Below, piece after piece: positions 21,601 to 31,849 of a DNA stretch of 64,000 nt (within the stretch, counting starts at the first letter, position 1; each line of letters opens with the position of its first letter). Position numbers and translations under genes: made by a program. Source of the DNA: Lutraria lutraria (Eukaryota; Mollusca; Bivalvia; Venerida; Mactridae); contig OZ026844.1 of NCBI GenBank assembly GCA_964023205.1, forward strand, positions 25,580,934 to 25,644,933. Reading direction: 5' to 3'. The notes beneath the pieces are model-generated. The model saw nothing but the letters and a program-made list of their open reading frames with translations, searched no databases and was not told the DNA's origin.

Positions 21601-21764
21601 GCTTCAAGGATGACGAAGCTGAGATTCTGAGTACCACAGCACATTTTCATAAAAGTCATTTTCACACTAATCAAAGAGACAATGTGAGTTACAATAAAGT
21701 GAGTACAGACGAACTTAGAAGAAACTATCTATTCCCTCTTGGGCTTAGCCCAGTCAACTATTGA
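18241..21764 (+). CDS. Uncharacterised two-exon protein, possibly PLD-like
   Basis: Joined exons 18241-18639 and 21210-21764 give 317 aa. The start ATG has A at -3 (ACCAAAATG). The intron has GTTTGT and TTTTAG ends and joins codon to codon (phase 0). I do not recognise the protein. Exon 1 has FDIDFFDKGDEIVIVSSYRD and a Trp pair (AWWMNIF). Exon 2 has a hydrophobic strand (VYIVTP) after a helix (WKSLIDDWLGCGA). Around residues 252-279 lies IHHENF...TTAHF, which vaguely recalls the His-x-Lys...Ser/Asn motif of phospholipase D-like folds but lacks the lysine. No signal peptide or membrane segment is seen. An AATAAA follows at 21850. Both exons are fully open and well biased for coding, so the gene call is much firmer than any function. 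Confidence 0.8.
18640..21209 (+). other. Intron with repeated TTAACGTATCTGA and a GC-rich hairpin
   Basis: The 2.6-kb intron carries (T)TAACGTATCTGA at about 19085, 19098, 20039 and 20221, all in the same orientation. It also has a direct repeat CCCGCCAAATCACGCCTCT near 19214 and 19245. A GC-rich stretch at 20278-20370 can fold through GGGGGGCCAAGCCCCCC. Otherwise AT-rich. Confidence 0.6.
21210..21764 (+). CDS. Exon 2 of the uncharacterised protein
   Basis: 184 codons and a TGA, preceded by TATATTTTAG. Reads in phase from exon 1 (VEE-VQD junction). Confidence 0.8.
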   Translation, partial: VQDLIDMIPEGGGIMMHDFIMKMWKSLIDDWLGCGATVYIVTPKIDEERLFQLFLLMIRNKGTAFHVTLVTPEKLSGGVKFIKVLNTARRMMKKTRTPRTQKRLVSDIKMHWAMSNLSIHHENFSTNFVAGFKDDEAEILSTTAHFHKSHFHTNQRDNVSYNKVSTDELRRNYLFPLGLSPVNY

Positions 21765-21849
21765 TTTACATTCACAGATTGCTACGTCACATTCCAGGGG
21801 TTGCTTGAAACTTGAAAGACTTTGATGCCAATGTTACAACCCGTTTTGT

Positions 21850-21855
21850 AATAAA
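21850..21855 (+). terminator. Poly(A) signal AATAAA
   Basis: Lies 86 bp after the stop codon of the two-exon gene; the only canonical signal close to it. Confidence 0.5.
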
Positions 21856-22434
21856 AGTTTGGAAGTAGACGATGATTAGACCCAAATGATGGAAGTATTT
21901 CCAAAAAGAAATAGAAAATGTACATTACTTACAAATGCACTTTTTTAGCTCACCTGATTCAATCAGTATGACCTTAAGGTCTTGGACAAGTTAACGTATA
22001 GATGAAATCGGACCACAACTTCAAGAGTTATGGGTCATTGGAGTAGAAAAATTTGCTACGTCATTGAATTGTTTACCTATACATTTGACACATTGTGATT
22101 AAATGACAATTACTGTTGAACCAGTTTTCTATAAACAGTGGCAATAGTAACAGACCTTTGATGGTAAAATTGTAATAAATTTTATATTAAACACCATATT
22201 TTAACCCAAAATTACCTTAATTCATCAGAAAAATGAGTTACACGCCTTATTATAGTATATAGATCAGTTGAATGGGGGTTGAATTCTGCTGCATTTTTTT
22301 CATTTAAGTTAATTTTGGGTAAAATTGCATATTATGCTTTATTTAGAATTTGTCACAATTTTACAGTCAAAGGTCCGTTACTACTGCCTGTGTCTGTATA
22401 GACCACTATTGGAATAAAAATTGTTCATTATAGA
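21856..22434. other. No gene seen
   Basis: Intergenic AT-rich DNA. A weak inverted pair is visible between ~22120-22200 and ~22310-22400 (AACAGTGGCAATAGTAACAGACCTTTGA versus its inverse), so a small fold-back element is likely here. Confidence 0.4.
22120..22420. repeat. Small inverted-repeat element
   Basis: AGTAACAGACCTTTGATGGT near 22147 is mirrored by the inverse of TCAAAGGTCCGTTACTACTG near 22366. Adjacent AAATTGTAATAAATTTTATA is mirrored by TTGTCACAATTTTAC. Imperfect arms, no target duplication worked out. Confidence 0.4.
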
Positions 22435-22449
22435 TTGTTTTCATAAAGC

Positions 22450-22675
22450 GATCTGGTGTCAGTTTTCATCCACATGTGGAGAAGTTGCTGGTTCCTTGTG
22501 GAAGGATAAATTAGTACTGGTTCCTTGTGGAAGGATAAATTAGTACTGGTTCCTTGTGGAAGGATAAATTAGTACTGGTTTCTTGTGGAAGGATAAATTA
22601 GTACTGGTTAAATACCGCCCAATTGGGCGTCATATATAACTGAAAGTTTGTTGAAAAATGGTGTAAAACCCAAAC
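22450..22675 (+). mobile_element. SINE body and tail with internal amplification
   Basis: CAGTTTTCATCCACATGTGG and the tail GTGTAAAACCCAAACAAATA match the SINE at 29931-30205. No tRNA head is visible in front, so it is 5' truncated. A 29-bp segment inside the body has been amplified to four tandem copies. Confidence 0.7.
22492..22607 (+). repeat. 4 x 29-bp minisatellite inside a SINE
   Basis: TTCCTTGTGGAAGGATAAAT + TAGTACTGG repeated at 22492, 22521, 22550 and 22579. The last copy has one change (TTTCTTG). The SINE at 29931 has this segment only once. Confidence 0.9.
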
Positions 22676-24273
22676 AAATAGCAAATTATTTAATTAAATG
22701 TATATGTTAAAAATTAGTCTATAGAGTCTGATTTGCCTTTAGCTGATATTTAGCTTGGTTGGTTGGTACAGAGCTAAAATAATTGTTTATTTATATGCTT
22801 AATTTTGAAGAACTTGTATGAAAGATACATTCCATTTGAACAACTTACTTTGCACATTTATCTGTTGAAAATCAAAAAGTGCATTGGCAACTGTAGAAGT
22901 GCAGTATCATTCTTTTTCAAGTTGTATCAGGAACTCTTAGGTGATTGATATTTTCATGACCCGCTTTTTGTAGCATTGATAAACACAATACTAAAACAAA
23001 AGTAAGAATTAGAGTTAGTATATGAAATTAAAATGGCAGCACAAGGTTTTTTGTTTTTTACTTACTTTTCAGTACAAACTGACATGTTATTGTTACCAAT
23101 CAAGATTGTTACATGTAACATGTAAACAACCATAGCTCTATAGCATACATCTATATAGTACCTGAAGAGTATTCATCAAATATGGCCAAATAAGCACAAA
23201 ATGCATTATTTTCTTCTCTCCCCTACTTAATTTTTATGAGGATTTATTGAAAGAGATTTTTCTGTACCAATATAAATTACTACATTATAATGCTCATTTG
23301 CTATTAAATATGATCTATCTATTCTTAATTGCCTACTGGCTCTAAAGCATAAACAGAAACTATTATACAGTATCTATTATTTGTCATTTTTACATTGAAT
23401 TATTTATACAAATAATTTATTTCTTGTACATTGTGTACTTGTCAAACTTGATTTTGGATGTAATGATTTTTGCATAATAGAAACTTATATGTATTATAAC
23501 AGGGTGCAAAAAAGACGAAAATTTTCCAGTCCTCATCAAATTCCAATATCTCGGACTGATCTAATTAGCAGAAAATGGTTTAAAAAATCAGTCTATAAAT
23601 TTAATGAAATTTGCTCTAAAATCGTTAAGTATGGCAAAATATTACCAACCTTGCTGTAAGTTGTTAGCATCATTCTTAATACCCCCATATAATTATAACA
23701 TCGGAATATATTTTAGTGTTGGACATAATTTTACTCTTACATTTGTTCAGATTTATTTCTGGTAGATATTCTTCTCCTTTTCTCTTTTTGACTCTCAATA
23801 GAAGATGACATTTTCCCCTATGCAGGACAGATCTAGTACATGTACTAGTATTATCCAGGTAGGGTATTTCTGGACGTCCTCACTTATAATAAATGTTTCC
23901 TGGTAGAAAATAAGTCACTTAGTTATGCAAATTCATTTGTAGCTATGGTATCAGCCCACCCAAAGAATGACACAATTTTGACTCAAATAGTCTTTTTATG
24001 AACTCACCTAATGTTTTATTATTAACAATAAGTGTATACTTGTTTTCGACTTTTGTTTATATTATTTACAAATATATGAGGTTGTTATTTTATTGACATA
24101 AAAATAATTGTATTGTAAGAAAACCCCAGTATGTACATATATGAGACTATGTATAGATGTATACTTTGTGTCATAGATTAAATGTATATTTTATTGTATA
24201 TCAGTTTAGTATTTCTTTTGCTTTGTTTATTAAATACCACTGACTGTCATCAGCGACTTTTTACTTCTTGTTT
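22676..24273. other. No gene seen
   Basis: 1.6 kb of AT-rich intergenic DNA without a supported ORF, RNA gene or clear repeat. Confidence 0.45.
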
Positions 24274-24405
24274 GGTACCGGTGTAACAGGCCATTCTTTC
24301 CCCCCTGAACTTTTTTTCTAGGGAAAATTTGGCCTAGGCCAATTTTTCCCTTAGGAAAAACTGGCTGGGTGATGGGAATAGACTGCTACACCTGGAAAGG
24401 GTACC
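24274..24405. repeat. 132-bp imperfect fold-back
   Basis: Bounded by GGTACC at both ends. The inverse of the right side (GGTACCCTTTCCAGGTGTAGCAG...) resembles the left (GGTACCGGTGTAACAGG...). The centre is a palindrome around GGCCTAGGCC (24325-24345). Confidence 0.5.
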
Positions 24406-25085
24406 TTCCCAATTAGAAAAAATTATCCATTTTCCTATTTTCAAAGAGAAGAAAAAACGGTTATTTTTTACCAGTCAGAACATCATTCTTCCTAATGCTT
24501 TTACAATCGATTTTTAGTCATAGTATTATGTTTACTACATTGATGAATACAAGAACCAGGTGCTTCCTCTCAAATTTGCAATAATAGTTTGTGTTGAGCA
24601 ATTTATAAGATAAATGTCTTTTTTTAAAAGTCTTTTATTTAAAAAAAAAGCCAATTTGGGTCAAAATGCTGCAAATTATTCCCAGTTTGTGCGGCACTGG
24701 TACCTTTTCCCAATCAGTCATAAAAGGGGCAAATATGTTTGGAAAACAACTAAAAATAAATGCTGTGTTGTTATATGTTAAAGATGTATAGTTTATTCAT
24801 GAGTAGCTCAAATTAGATACTATGTCAGTGTCCTGTTATAATATTAGGTCATATTTATCATATGTAAATACAGAGACATCTCCAAAATGTAAACAACAGA
24901 AGGAAATCATTTATTCTGCAAATCTTTCATTTTATCGTGCCGTATTAAAGTAAACGCCCATTAATAATTACTTGTATTATCAGACGGCGTGGTCGGTTTT
25001 AGATAAAAATCCTTCATCAACAAAATTCCACCACGACTCAAACATTCCATGAAGTCAGGTATCATTTTCCACTCCTGGAGTCTTG
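24406..25085. other. No gene seen
   Basis: AT-rich DNA upstream of the chitin-binding protein gene. Confidence 0.4.
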
Positions 25086-25108
25086 GTCCATATAGAGTGC
25101 ATCACTGT

Positions 25109-25115
25109 TATAAAG
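25109..25115 (+). promoter_or_regulatory. TATA-like box of the chitin-binding protein gene
   Basis: TATAAAG 31 bp before the start codon. A second weaker candidate, TATAGAG, lies at 25090-25096. If 25109 is used the 5' UTR would be only a few nucleotides, so the upstream box or an undetected 5' exon is possible. Confidence 0.35.
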
Positions 25116-25145
25116 TGGACACTGTTTTTTATTGTAACAAACACA

Positions 25146-25206
25146 ATGAAAGCCATTATACTAACATCATTTTTTGTTGGATGTGCCTTCTCGGCAGCAA
25201 TAAGTG
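25146..25206 (+). CDS. Exon 1: signal peptide
   Basis: 20 codons plus one base from ATG, ending AGTG before donor GTAAGT (phase 1). Confidence 0.85.
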
Positions 25207-28200
25207 GTAAGTACTTGTTTTAATTCAAGTGATTTATTGAAAGAAGGTATGAAAAATATGAATATTTTAGAAATATTTTTAAAATACAGTTGAAATATGT
25301 GTTGAAATTTCAAATGTATTACATTTTTAAAAATGTTTAGGCATTACACCTTCTTCAGAATAGTACATAATATAAACAACAGACGTGTCGTCATGCCACA
25401 TTTGACATTACCTTAAATGGTTGAAAATATTTACAAAACATGTAATATGAATGTACAAATTGATGTATCAGAAATGGTATTGTCTGGTTTGTCTTAGAAA
25501 TATTTTGTAACATATGTAATAATCACATGTGAATCTTGAAATGTCTTAATATATTTTTGAAGCATGATTATTTGATTCCTTTTTTTAAAAAGCACTTGTT
25601 TATGTATGAGAAACTATATCAATTAAGTTTTGATTCAAGAAAATTGTACCAGTCAGTTAATTCAAATGTAAGTGCTTTGGAAATTTTCATGACATAAATA
25701 CAACAACAAAATGTACAGCATTATGTATTTGGGGGAAAAATGTTAAGATATTTTCAAACCATAAAACAAATACATGCAATATAATAAGGGAAATAATATA
25801 ACCATGCAAAGTACTAAAAGTACTCATAGAAACTGAACGTATATATAGACTTGCACTGCAACATGTGACAGGAACTAGTTCAACAATTGCATGGCGGATG
25901 CAGAAAAACATAGTACTTTGATCGTTCAATTTCCATAAAGTTAAACCTGATTGATAATAAATGCTAATGTCCGGTCAATGACATGATCTCTCAAACATAT
26001 TACAAAATGAGGTAGATAATTGCCCATCAATCTGATTTAACTTTACATAATTTTTATCATTTCTCTTATATGTTGAGTGTATTGGTGTCTAGTCAGATAT
26101 AATTGACATAATATTACTTTGACTATCAAGTTGTTTTTTCATCATGTTTTATTAACACAATATTGTTTCATCCATTTAGATATACAGTCAAACCTGTGTT
26201 AACAGTCACCTCCAGATAAAGCCCCCTGTGAATAAAGGACATTCCTTTAAAAATGTCATTAATTATCTAGAACAAATAATCACCAATGAAAGACCACCTT
26301 TCAATAAAGGCCACATTATGTCTTTCCCAAGGGTTGCCTTTGTTCACAGGTTTGACTGTGCTTGATGTATCATATCACATGTTTTGTTTTTTCATTTATA
26401 ATTTATGTTATACATTAGTTGTATCTTACTTCTAATCTTGTTTTTACTTTCATCTCATCTAAGGCAGCATATTTCGGCTATCTAGGATTTTCTGTTTCTT
26501 TCTCCATTAGCAAATATTAAATGATAATTAAGGCTCCATTAGTCTTCACAACGGGTCATCAAACATGTAATATAAATAAATAATGCTGTGACATCCTTCT
26601 TTCTATACTATCATTTTAGAAGTACAGTCAAACCAGTCAGTAAGCTGTGAATAAAGGCCATTTTTTAAACGTCATTGGTTATTCAGAACAAAATAACCTC
26701 TGAGTCATGTTTTTTTGTAAATAATCTCTCTACTTAGTGGAATGGTTTGGCATATCTCTTTTCAAAAGTCAGTATTTCTCAGATTTTTTTTCTGATGATG
26801 TGTTAGAAAAACTTTCAGTATAATTTCATTATCTAAGATAAAATGCTGATGTGTGTATGTATGTAGTTTCTTTTAATATTGTATAATACAGTGTAACTTC
26901 TAAAATCCGGACACCCATGGGACCGGCCAAAATGTCCGGATTTTGGAAGTTTCAGGAATTCAGAAGTCTAGAATTATCTGAACAAGTACTGATGTTAAAC
27001 ACCACAGGTTCTTTATGGTGAAAAAATGGACATTATTATTTATGCATAATACAATATCAATATACATGTATATGGTGTTATAATCACTGAGACATGATGC
27101 AAAAATAAAAGATAAACATTTATAAGATTTATTAATCAAAATCTAATATTTTCTCGAAATGTAGATAACAAAAATACAATTTTACTTCAAGAATGAACTA
27201 GTCATAATTTTTATTGAGTGTAAATATTTGGGAATATATTTCAGTAAAAGTGGTTCATTTTCAATTACAAATTGACATATTGTGATTCTAACACATGCCA
27301 AAATAAACTAACACCACTGATTGGTAAACAATTGAAAGAGGGGACAATGGCATTTTGCCTCAGGGTTTTTAATAGCGGGACTTATTAAGGATGACACTTT
27401 CTGCACTGTCCGGATTTCGGAAGTAAAAATGCACTTACCGGTACATAAACCAAAATTTATGAAAATATCGTCCGGAATTCAGAATTTAGAAGTTCCAGAA
27501 TTCAGAAGTCTAATTTACATTGAAATAGAGGGACCAAGAAAATCGTCCAGATTTCAGAAGTTTCCGGATTTCAGAAGTTACTCTGTAATTAGAAAAACAG
27601 CATCCTTAAGTATATTATTATTATTCATACTGAATTCAATATAACCTTGCTAATTAAGAATATGGCAGTATATTACATAGTACCCTTGATAAGAAAAATA
27701 AAATGTGTATGCAGCATCACTTTTTTGCTTCAATTTTCAGGTTCAAATATTAGTATTCTTATAAACATAATTATTAAGGGAGGTAATCAAAATTAAACTG
27801 TTGACTTGAATCCAAACGAAATTGTAACAAAAAAAGGATGATTGAATAAAGGTATTGATAAGGATGTTAACTTTTGAATTGAAACTCAAAAAAATAAAGC
27901 CACAAACCAATTTTCTGGTTTTAAATAAGGAAGATAATTACAATGTATGTAGATGCTGTTTCCAAGACATTTTCACTGTGACTGAAAATTTCTTAAGCCT
28001 TTCCTGAATACATTTGTCATTGTTTGTTTGAAATAATTATCAGTTCTAACGTAAACAATGTAATATTGTTAAAAATTTGATAAAATATGTGAAAAAAATA
28101 TTTTATTTTTCAAAATTATATAATTTGCATATTTCTATCGATTTAAACATCTTGTCACATACTACCTAAAATTGGTCTCAAATCTCATCATGCCTTTTAA

Positions 28201-31200
28201 TATTTCTAAATTGATTATGACCAGACAATAGTGATAGTATTGATACATAAGTCTAGTTGATCTCATGTACATAAAACATTAATTCATTCGATCTCTTCAA
28301 ACCCAATACTTAGAGAATGTAATTGAGATTTGAGCAAAAATCATTACTTGGGATATCAATACAATCAGGGTCTTTCAATTGAATGGTCTGGACTCGTGCT
28401 CTTCAGGCGCTTATCTCTGTATAAACATCAAGTTGTGCTGTGGATACTGATCGGAGAGCTTTTTTCCCCGAGTGTATAGATAACACACACATTTTCAATT
28501 TCAATTTAATCAAAAATAAGAAATCGAAAATTTAAAATAAAATCATGAATTAACGGAGTATTGATCTTTCTAAAATGTGTAGCAAGCATTCAGCGATAGA
28601 TGATTGTTAAAGACGGGATCACTTACCAAAAACAAGGACTTATATACATACATGTATGTATATAAGTCCTTGCCAAAAACTAGTAAAATCCATTACAACT
28701 GGTCAAACTCAAATGGCGACTTCGTCAAAAAGGCCCAAATTCATGTATTATTATTTCTTAGCATCGGAAACAATATGAAAAGTAACCGCATGATTTAATT
28801 CAACAACCTTTAAAAGACATGAGTTAATCCCGACTACATCACTCTATAACTTGAAAGGGTTATATTTACTTACGAAAAGTACACGCTTTGCGACAACAAT
28901 CTAGATCTGGCTTAAAACGAGTTTTCGTCCATTATGTACCGTCGGGTTTCAACATAAATAAATGGATTTTATCCTAAGAAATTGGTCAAATTAGAAGGGG
29001 ATACTTAGGATCTAACTTTTCTTGGAGCTCTACACCAATAATGTTTGTAATTTGTGAATTTTTTGGTATCTATTTCAATGCGTTCTTCACCATTTCACAA
29101 TGACGGCCATCTTGCGCGCGATCACGTGATCGATATACCCAACGCTTTAATTTACGGAGTCCAGACCCTTCTATTTGAGTGACCCTGATACAATGTAACA
29201 TATTATACATAGTTCCCACATCTACAATATTTACCTCCCTTGGCGGCCATCTTAGTTGGCAAATTCAACAATTCTTAATACAGAACATTTATCTGTGACA
29301 ACTACATTTTCTTAAACCTGATGTGCATAGGGTCTTGACAAATTCATTATAAAGTTATTTTTTATAAATTAAGTTGTTTAATAACTAATTTTCTGTTTTT
29401 TTCTATTAAGCACATAAGAAATTTGCCAACTAAGATGGCTGCCAAGGGAGGTAAATATTGTAGATATGGGAACTATGTATAGGTATGCTGATACAAACTA
29501 TCCTTCACTTGAAATAGCTAGAAGTTAAAAACAACACCTAATTGTTGCATTGTTATCTTTTATTAGATGCAGATCTACCAAATATTTGTCTCCAAGCTGG
29601 CGGGAGAATTTATTTTCCTCATCCAACTGACAATACCAAATTTATTCAATGTGGTGATGGAGCAAGGATGTTCATCATAACATGTCCTAAGGGTGAAATG
29701 TATGACCAAGATCAGACCAAATGTGTTTCCATGCAGGTAAGGCACAACATTACGTAACATTCAATATTGTCAACATTACAACCTGGGGAACAAATATGAC
29801 CTTAACCCTTACAATGCTGGAACCAAAACTGTAAAGATTTTGCCACCAGGACAGAGCCACTGCTGGTCAGCCTACACACACATGCAGTCTGACCAGGCTC
29901 TTTACTGTGGGGTGACTAACTAACATTGGACCAGCCGCGGCCATGGCCCAGTGGTTAGTGTGCTGGATTTGTAATCTGGTGATCTGGGTTTGATTCCCAG
30001 TCGTGGCAAGCCATACCCTTCCATGAAAGTTTGAAACAATGTTGATTTTCATCCACATGTTGGGAAGTTGCCAGTTTTTTGTGGAAGAATAAGTTAGTAC
30101 TGGTTTAAATATAATCCAGGAAAAATTTGTTACGTGAATCGACTGCTGTATATATTAACCTGAAGTTTGGAAAAACTGCGCTAAACCCAAATAAATAGAT
30201 GAAGTACATTGGATCACACTTGTACAGTTAGCATATTTTGCCTATGAAGGCTTATTACTGTTTTGTACAATTTTATTCAGTCTCTAACAAAATTTGTCTT
30301 TGTTCATTTCCCAAGTAAAGCATAATATGACTTGATGTAAGTTATTTTTCAAGGCAATAAAGTTGTCAGCAATATTTATACAGTTTAATGAAATATTGAT
30401 ATTTTTCTCTGTTATCTTATTTTTTTCACAGGTTAATCCAGGTACAACCACAAATCCTTGCACCCAAGAAAATTTAGCCATGGGAAACCTATTCTTCCCA
30501 TACCCCAGTGACAAAACCAAGTTCATTGAATGCAACAGCCTTGGACAACCAGTGGTACTGTCTTGTCCTTCCCGTCTTGTGTATGACGCTAATCGACAAT
30601 CATGCGCACTTCCAAGTGGAACTATTGTAAATAGTGGAAGTGTAACCACTATGGCACCAATGACTGGAACCAACACTGGTACAGGAACCAATACTGGTGA
30701 AGTTGTTGGTATGCTAAATTTAGTTTATTTCTCTTAAATCTAAGACACCAGGTATACAACTACTCACACCAATATATTGTGACAATAGCATAAAACAAAC
30801 TTGCATGATGCTATAATAAACAAGATTGCTGTTCTTGAATGTAGAGTATGAGGGTTGAGCAATACATCAATGTCAGTAATTGAATAATTCTGTCCACTAA
30901 GAGAGAACACTGTAAAGATCTAAATTATAACTAAGAAATACAATGATTTGTATACTGATTCGCATAATTATTGTCAAGTCCATAGGTGATCCTTAAAAAC
31001 AATACTTATGTGTAATGACATGGATATTTGTATAAGAAATTCTAAGTAGTAAAATATGTTTAGATGACAAATAAGAAGCTGCATTCATTATCCGCATCAA
31101 TGCCCGGTGGCAACTAGACTTAACCTCATACAGATGGACAGACAAGGCAATCAGTATATGGTCCTTATCACTTAATGTGGAGGGGAGCATAAATGCTTTA

Positions 31201-31462
31201 TGCCATTTAACTTATTATGGAATGAGTCCGTTTCTTTCATTTCTTACCTTTAGGTACTGGAGCAACAAGTAACCCATGTACAGCACAAGCTGCTAATTCA
31301 GGAGATTTGTTCTTCCCTCATCCAGACCCTACAAAGTTCATACATTGTGACCTGGTTGGTAATGCATATGTAATGCAGTGTCCAGCTGCTCTAGTTTGGA
31401 GCCAAAGCACTAGTAACTGCCAGTCTCCATTTGGAACTAGTGGAACGGGCCTTATTGGATAA
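25146..31462 (+). CDS. Secreted protein with three CBM14-like chitin-binding domains
   Basis: Four exons (25146-25206, 29567-29736, 30432-30708, 31254-31462) join in phase to 238 aa. Residues 1-20 form a signal peptide (hydrophobic ILTSFFVGCAF, then SAAIS). Three domains follow with Cys at 28/49/60/73, 87/111/122/135 and 178/201/212/225: C-x20-23-C-x10-C-x12-C, each with F-P-[HY]-P ... TKFI-x-C and C-P. This is the peritrophin-A/CBM14 pattern, without the second and sixth Cys of the usual six. A Thr/Gly-rich linker (about 145-177) separates domains 2 and 3. Such proteins bind chitin in shell matrix, gut lining or other extracellular matrix; which one applies here is not visible. Each domain is encoded mainly by its own exon, which suggests growth by exon duplication. 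Confidence 0.9.
26183..26360 (+). mobile_element. CAGTCAAACCTGTG MITE
   Basis: TA-CAGTCAAACCTGTG at the left, CACAGGTTTGACTG at the right (next bases TG, a decayed TA). The interior has AATAAAGGMCAC-like repeats. TA flanks and CAGT ends fit a Tc1/mariner-type non-autonomous element. Confidence 0.8.
26621..26700 (+). mobile_element. Truncated CAGTCAAACC MITE
   Basis: AGTACAGTCAAACC then CTGTGAATAAAGGCCATT and GAACAAAATAACCTCTGAG; only the left part of the family is present. Confidence 0.6.
26887..27587 (+). mobile_element. CAGTGTAACTTC MITE, 701 bp
   Basis: TA-CAGTGTAACTTCTAAAATCC at the left and GGATTTCAGAAGTTACTCTG-TA at the right. Internal inverted and direct repeats are built from TCCGGATTT and AGAAGT. 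The 71-codon ORF in it merely follows these repeats. Confidence 0.8.
28360..29193. mobile_element. 824-bp TIR element with 5-bp target duplication
   Basis: The element 28365-29188 begins TCAGGGTCTTTCAATTGAAT and ends with the imperfect inverse (…TTTGAGTGACCCTGA). The termini extend ~35 bp to GGTCTGGACTC. TACAA is repeated at 28360-28364 and 29189-29193. It contains a nested 40-bp palindrome (28633-28672). Confidence 0.75.
28626..28679. mobile_element. 40-bp palindromic mini-element with 7-bp target duplication
   Basis: 28633-28672 is a perfect palindrome, starting CAAGGACTTATATACATACA and followed directly by its own inverse. These are the same terminal bases as the 505-bp MITE at 6515-7019. 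CCAAAAA is repeated exactly on both sides (28626-28632, 28673-28679), the same duplication length as at 6508-7026. It is therefore an insertion with almost nothing between its two termini. Confidence 0.9.
29204..29481. mobile_element. 278-bp TIR MITE next to exon 2
   Basis: Arms of ~63 bp starting TATACATAGTTCCCA and including ATTTACCTCCCTTGGC and AACTAAGATGG on the inverse side. The right end lies 85 bp before the acceptor of exon 2, so it probably supplies intron sequence close to the branch region. Confidence 0.8.
29567..29736 (+). CDS. Exon 2: first chitin-binding domain
   Basis: Acceptor TTATTAG, donor GTAAGG. Completes the split Asp codon from exon 1 and ends in phase 0 after MQ. Cys 28, 49, 60 and 73. 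Confidence 0.85.
29923..30213 (+). mobile_element. Complete tRNA-headed SINE with target duplication
   Basis: The element is 29931-30205. Its head has box A TGGCCCAGTGG (29944-29954) and box B GGTTTGATTCC (29987-29997), with TGT in the anticodon position. The body contains TTTTCATCCACATGTTGGG, and the tail is CGCTAAACCCAAATAAATAG. ACATTGGA is duplicated at 29923-29930 and 30206-30213. It lies in intron 2 of the chitin-binding protein gene. Confidence 0.85.
30432..30708 (+). CDS. Exon 3: second chitin-binding domain and linker
   Basis: Acceptor TTTTTTCACAG, donor GTATGC; 92 codons plus one base (phase 1). Cys 87, 111, 122 and 135, followed by most of the Thr/Gly-rich linker. Confidence 0.85.
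31254..31462 (+). CDS. Exon 4: third chitin-binding domain and stop
   Basis: Acceptor TTACCTTTAG; completes a Gly codon and runs to TAA. Cys 178, 201, 212 and 225, then a Gly/Thr/Ser-rich tail. Confidence 0.85.
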
Positions 31463-31487
31463 CTTAGGTACACCATGAAGAATGAAG

Positions 31488-31603
31488 AATACAGTCAAAC
31501 TGTGAACAAAAACCACCCTTGAGAAAGTGATAAAGTGGCCTTTATTGACAGACTGACCTTTATTCAGAGGTGGTTGCTAACACAGGTTTGACTGTAATTA
31601 ATA
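31488..31603 (+). mobile_element. CAGTCAAACTGTG MITE in the 3' region
   Basis: TACAGTCAAACTGTGAAC to ACACAGGTTTGACTGTA with AAAGTGGCCTTTATTGACAG repeats inside. It starts 26 bp after the stop codon, so the 3' UTR probably includes it. Confidence 0.75.
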
Positions 31604-31708
31604 GTCATCTTCTGACCTTTTGTATAAACTATGTAATATCAAACAAGTAGAAATTGCCTCAACTTCTTCCAATTTCATCAAATTCTAGTACACAGTTATT
31701 CCTAACCC

Positions 31709-31714
31709 AATAAA
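31709..31714 (+). terminator. Poly(A) signal AATAAA
   Basis: First canonical signal after the chitin-binding gene; further AATAAA copies follow at ~31756 and ~31847. Confidence 0.4.
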
Positions 31715-31849
31715 AACATAGAATGCTTTGTAAATCTGTGTAGTCATGTTCAGGAATAAATTGAATAGGAAAATATTTATTCTTAGTTAATAATGATAGA
31801 AATATGTAGTATGATAGCTTAAATAATGTGCTGTAAGGAAGTGTATAAA

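Larger units (their letters stand above)
25207..29566 (+). other. Intron 1 with several MITEs
   Basis: A 4.4-kb intron carrying CAGTCAAACC elements at 26183-26360 and 26621-26700, a CAGTGTAACTTC element at 26887-27587, a TCAGGG element at 28365-29188 and a TIR element at 29204-29481. The rest is AT-rich with no sign of coding. Confidence 0.7.

Noticed and set aside
29931..30008. Possible tRNA-Thr(UGU) gene in the chitin-binding gene intron
   Set aside because: The head continues into a SINE body and tail within an 8-bp target duplication, so it is a SINE promoter head, not a tRNA gene.
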